Positions 4,286 through 5,810 of a stretch of DNA of 5,810 nt are shown piece after piece. Within the stretch, counting starts at the first letter, position 1; each line of letters starts with the position of its first letter. The notes under the pieces are model-generated. The model was given only the letters and a program-made list of their open reading frames with translations. It was not told the DNA's origin and searched no databases. This DNA comes from Chloroflexota bacterium (lineage in GTDB: Bacteria; Chloroflexota; Dehalococcoidia; Dehalococcoidales; RBG-16-60-22): positions 1-5,810 of the forward strand of contig VGOH01000081.1 in assembly GCA_016875955.1 (NCBI GenBank). The letters run 5' to 3'. A program made the position numbers and the translations under genes.

Positions 4286-5647
4286 CTATTTCGGAAAGGT
4301 GATTATCTCGGCCAGTTCGGATATGTCCTTCAGTTTTTCCAGGTTGAGCACCAGCTCTATAGAGCGGTCGGCCCGTGCCGGCGAGAGCACATCGCTGGTG
4401 GCGTCTTTGTACTTGGCCATCAGCTCATCTGTGGTCATGGGCGTCCCGTGATAGCCGCGCCACGCTTCCCATTTGACGCTGTGTTCCCGGCCATTCTTCA
4501 GCTTGATGGTCACGATATCAAAGCCTTCGGGCCACGGGGTTTTCCAGTCCGGCCGGGGGATGAGTTTGACTTTCTGGCGAGCCTCTTTATATCTGGGATT
4601 GACTCGCTTCTCTTCGGTGAAGATGGTGCGGTCGGCCTGCCTTTCCAGCAGGACACCGGCGATGCCGTGCTGCAGGCTGACTCTGGTGTGCTCGCCGTCC
4701 GGAGGTTCTAGCAAATCAAGTTCATGCACGGAAGCCGGGCTCATCTCAACCTCAACGCGGGCCACGTCGTCATAGGTGATTTTGTACTGGTTAACAAGAT
4801 GTAGCGCCGCCTCAAGGGGACGCTGCTGGAGGGAGTGGCAGGGGAAGTTCTTGGTATCCAGAAGGTTGAAGCGGAACTCCTTGCCCAGGCCGGCGGTCAC
4901 TTTTTCCATGACGTAATCCCCCTTGCCGGCCACGGCGCTGCCAAAGCCAAGGCCCATGGCGGAATCCTCAAGGATGTTGGCACCGGCGTTGATACCTTCT
5001 TTGGCCAGCAGGGCGGCGGTGACGCCATTGCGGCAGGCAAATCCGGTCTCAACGAAGTGGGTCATGGTGGAGTGGTGCCTCAGCGTGCCCGCTGCCTGTG
5101 AGGCGACCAGCCCAAAGGCGTTACATATCTGTGCCTCGTTCAATTTCAAAAGCCTGGCCGTAGCCACGGTGGCGCCGAAGTTGCCGAAGACCGGCACGGC
5201 GAAGAAGCCCCGGCCGGTGGCGGGCAAACAGGCGAGGCCGATGCGCGACTGTATTTCGTGGGCGATAATAGCTGCCGCCAGCACTTCCTTGCCAGAAGCA
5301 CCGGTCTTCTCGGCGACCGGAAAGACGACCGGGAAAACGGTCATCACACCGACCATCTCCGGCCGGCTGTCACCCTCCCACTCCGAGGAGTGGGCAAAAT
5401 TGCCGTTGGCCAGCGCCGCGTTGGGCAGCGAGGTTTTGAAGCCGCCGCCAATTACCCCGGCCTCGGGCGTGCCGCCGATATCCCGGACAAACCTGGTGAC
5501 AATGCGTCCTGCGGCCAGCGTTGAGCCCCATATCATTGAGCCCAGGTTGCTCAGCGCTAGCTGTTTGGCGTACTGCACCGTCTTCTGTGGAATGTCATTG
5601 AAGTTTGCGTCTACCGCATATCTGGCTACCTGCTCGGTTATTGTCAT
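4286..5647 (-). CDS. MmgE/PrpD family protein (divergent active site)
   Basis: The protein has 453 residues, the full family length, from ATG 5647 behind a good Shine-Dalgarno to TAG at 4286-4288. Family signs are the N-terminal helical domain, ANGNFAHSSEWEGDS (80-94) at the place of the usual NG-x3-H-DFDD segment, KNFPCHSLQQRPLEAALHL (266-284) at the place of the Pro-Cys-His segment, and the C-terminal VTIKLKNGREHS with GTPMTTDELMAKY (401-413). Known members are 2-methylcitrate dehydratase (PrpD), cis-aconitate decarboxylase and iminodisuccinate epimerase; many in Dehalococcoidia are uncharacterised. Several positions that hold catalytic residues in cis-aconitate decarboxylase look substituted here, so I would not call it PrpD. 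No prpB or prpC is visible beside it. It follows the phosphoesterase gene by 10 nt and is probably co-transcribed with it. Cytoplasmic; substrate unknown. Confidence 0.88.
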   Translation of the reverse strand: MTITEQVARYAVDANFNDIPQKTVQYAKQLALSNLGSMIWGSTLAAGRIVTRFVRDIGGTPEAGVIGGGFKTSLPNAALANGNFAHSSEWEGDSRPEMVGVMTVFPVVFPVAEKTGASGKEVLAAAIIAHEIQSRIGLACLPATGRGFFAVPVFGNFGATVATARLLKLNEAQICNAFGLVASQAAGTLRHHSTMTHFVETGFACRNGVTAALLAKEGINAGANILEDSAMGLGFGSAVAGKGDYVMEKVTAGLGKEFRFNLLDTKNFPCHSLQQRPLEAALHLVNQYKITYDDVARVEVEMSPASVHELDLLEPPDGEHTRVSLQHGIAGVLLERQADRTIFTEEKRVNPRYKEARQKVKLIPRPDWKTPWPEGFDIVTIKLKNGREHSVKWEAWRGYHGTPMTTDELMAKYKDATSDVLSPARADRSIELVLNLEKLKDISELAEIITFPK

Positions 5648-5653
5648 TTGCTT

Positions 5654-5659
5654 CTCCTT
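5654..5659 (-). promoter_or_regulatory. Ribosome binding site of the MmgE/PrpD gene
   Basis: AAGGAG on the minus strand lies 6 nt before ATG 5647 and overlaps the stop codon of the upstream phosphoesterase gene (TAA, 5660-5658). It fixes the start and implies that ribosomes finishing the upstream gene cover this site, so translation of the two genes is likely coupled. Confidence 0.75.
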
Positions 5660-5810
5660 ACATACCGTATTGTAATCGTACCGACAGCCGTATGGGCAGG
5701 CCTTTCGCCATCATTCTGTCCTGTACGGCGGCAATGTCGTAAGTCACGCGATATAATCTTAACATTTTGGTATCGCTGTCGTAGAGCGCATAGCTGGCGC
5801 GGGGGTCGCC
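5658..5810 (-). CDS. Calcineurin-like metallophosphoesterase, C-terminal fragment (5' end outside window)
   Basis: Reading leftward from the right edge, the frame is open for 50 codons and ends in TAA at 5660-5658. It begins GDPRASYALYDSDTKM and continues LRLYRVTYDIAAVQDRM and GLPIRLSVRLQYGM. This is the C-terminal pattern of small calcineurin-like (YfcE/ApaH-related) phosphoesterases. In these, a metal-site segment of the NPGSVGQPRDGDPRASY type is followed by a final strand and the helix V-YD-xx-xVQ-xx-M-x4-LP-x2-L-x2-RL-x-G. The metal-binding His/Asp/Asn residues lie upstream and cannot be seen. The fragment is short, so the call rests on that C-terminal pattern alone. The gene precedes the MmgE/PrpD gene by 10 nt on the same strand, which suggests one operon without revealing a shared pathway. 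Confidence 0.7.
   Translation of the reverse strand, partial: GDPRASYALYDSDTKMLRLYRVTYDIAAVQDRMMAKGLPIRLSVRLQYGM

Noticed and set aside
4923..5675. 250-codon open frame on the plus strand
   Set aside because: It lies antisense to the MmgE/PrpD gene, is rich in Ala, Ser and Pro as expected for a shadow of a GC-rich gene, and extends past that gene's start without its own signals.

Overview
The window is bacterial chromosome. It most resembles a member of the Chloroflexota, probably Dehalococcoidia. That placement is an inference from the style of the proteins (the CCA-enzyme C-terminus, RsmA followed by IspE, a zinc-finger GIY-YIG protein, an MmgE/PrpD protein) and from a large, Firmicutes-type SRP RNA. 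There is no 16S rRNA or other decisive marker. Most genes are GC-rich; the GIY-YIG gene is visibly AT-richer.

Left part, plus strand (1-1838): the C-terminal end of a CCA tRNA nucleotidyltransferase / poly(A) polymerase family protein runs in from the left edge. Three bases later comes a membrane-anchored transglutaminase-like protein with an intact Cys-His-Asp set. Next is a GIY-YIG nuclease-domain protein with two Cys/His metal-binding modules at its N-terminus.

Middle, minus strand (1825-3877): an RNA and housekeeping block reads right to left. A promoter with a perfect TTGACA drives a ~276-nt signal recognition particle RNA (ffs, large type with Alu domain). It is followed by rsmA (16S rRNA dimethyltransferase, TTG start) and ispE (isoprenoid precursor kinase), which overlap at ATGA. 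I see no intrinsic terminator between the SRP RNA and rsmA, so read-through is possible. The 3' ends of ispE and the GIY-YIG gene overlap by 14 bp in convergent orientation.

Gene-free stretch (about 3878-4285): I see no credible gene. It is packed with C-tract/G-tract inverted repeats, including a 12-bp perfect hairpin and a 9-bp perfect hairpin. It looks like a decayed palindromic or MITE-like repeat of about 316 bp.

Right part, minus strand (4286-5810): an MmgE/PrpD-family protein is preceded, with a 10-nt gap, by the C-terminal 50 residues of what looks like a calcineurin-like metallophosphoesterase. The two are probably co-transcribed. The MmgE/PrpD protein seems to lack several residues known to be catalytic in cis-aconitate decarboxylase.

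I found no CRISPR array, transposase, tRNA or defence cassette. The points most worth a second look are the SRP RNA, the zinc-module GIY-YIG protein, the divergent MmgE/PrpD active site and the palindromic intergenic element.
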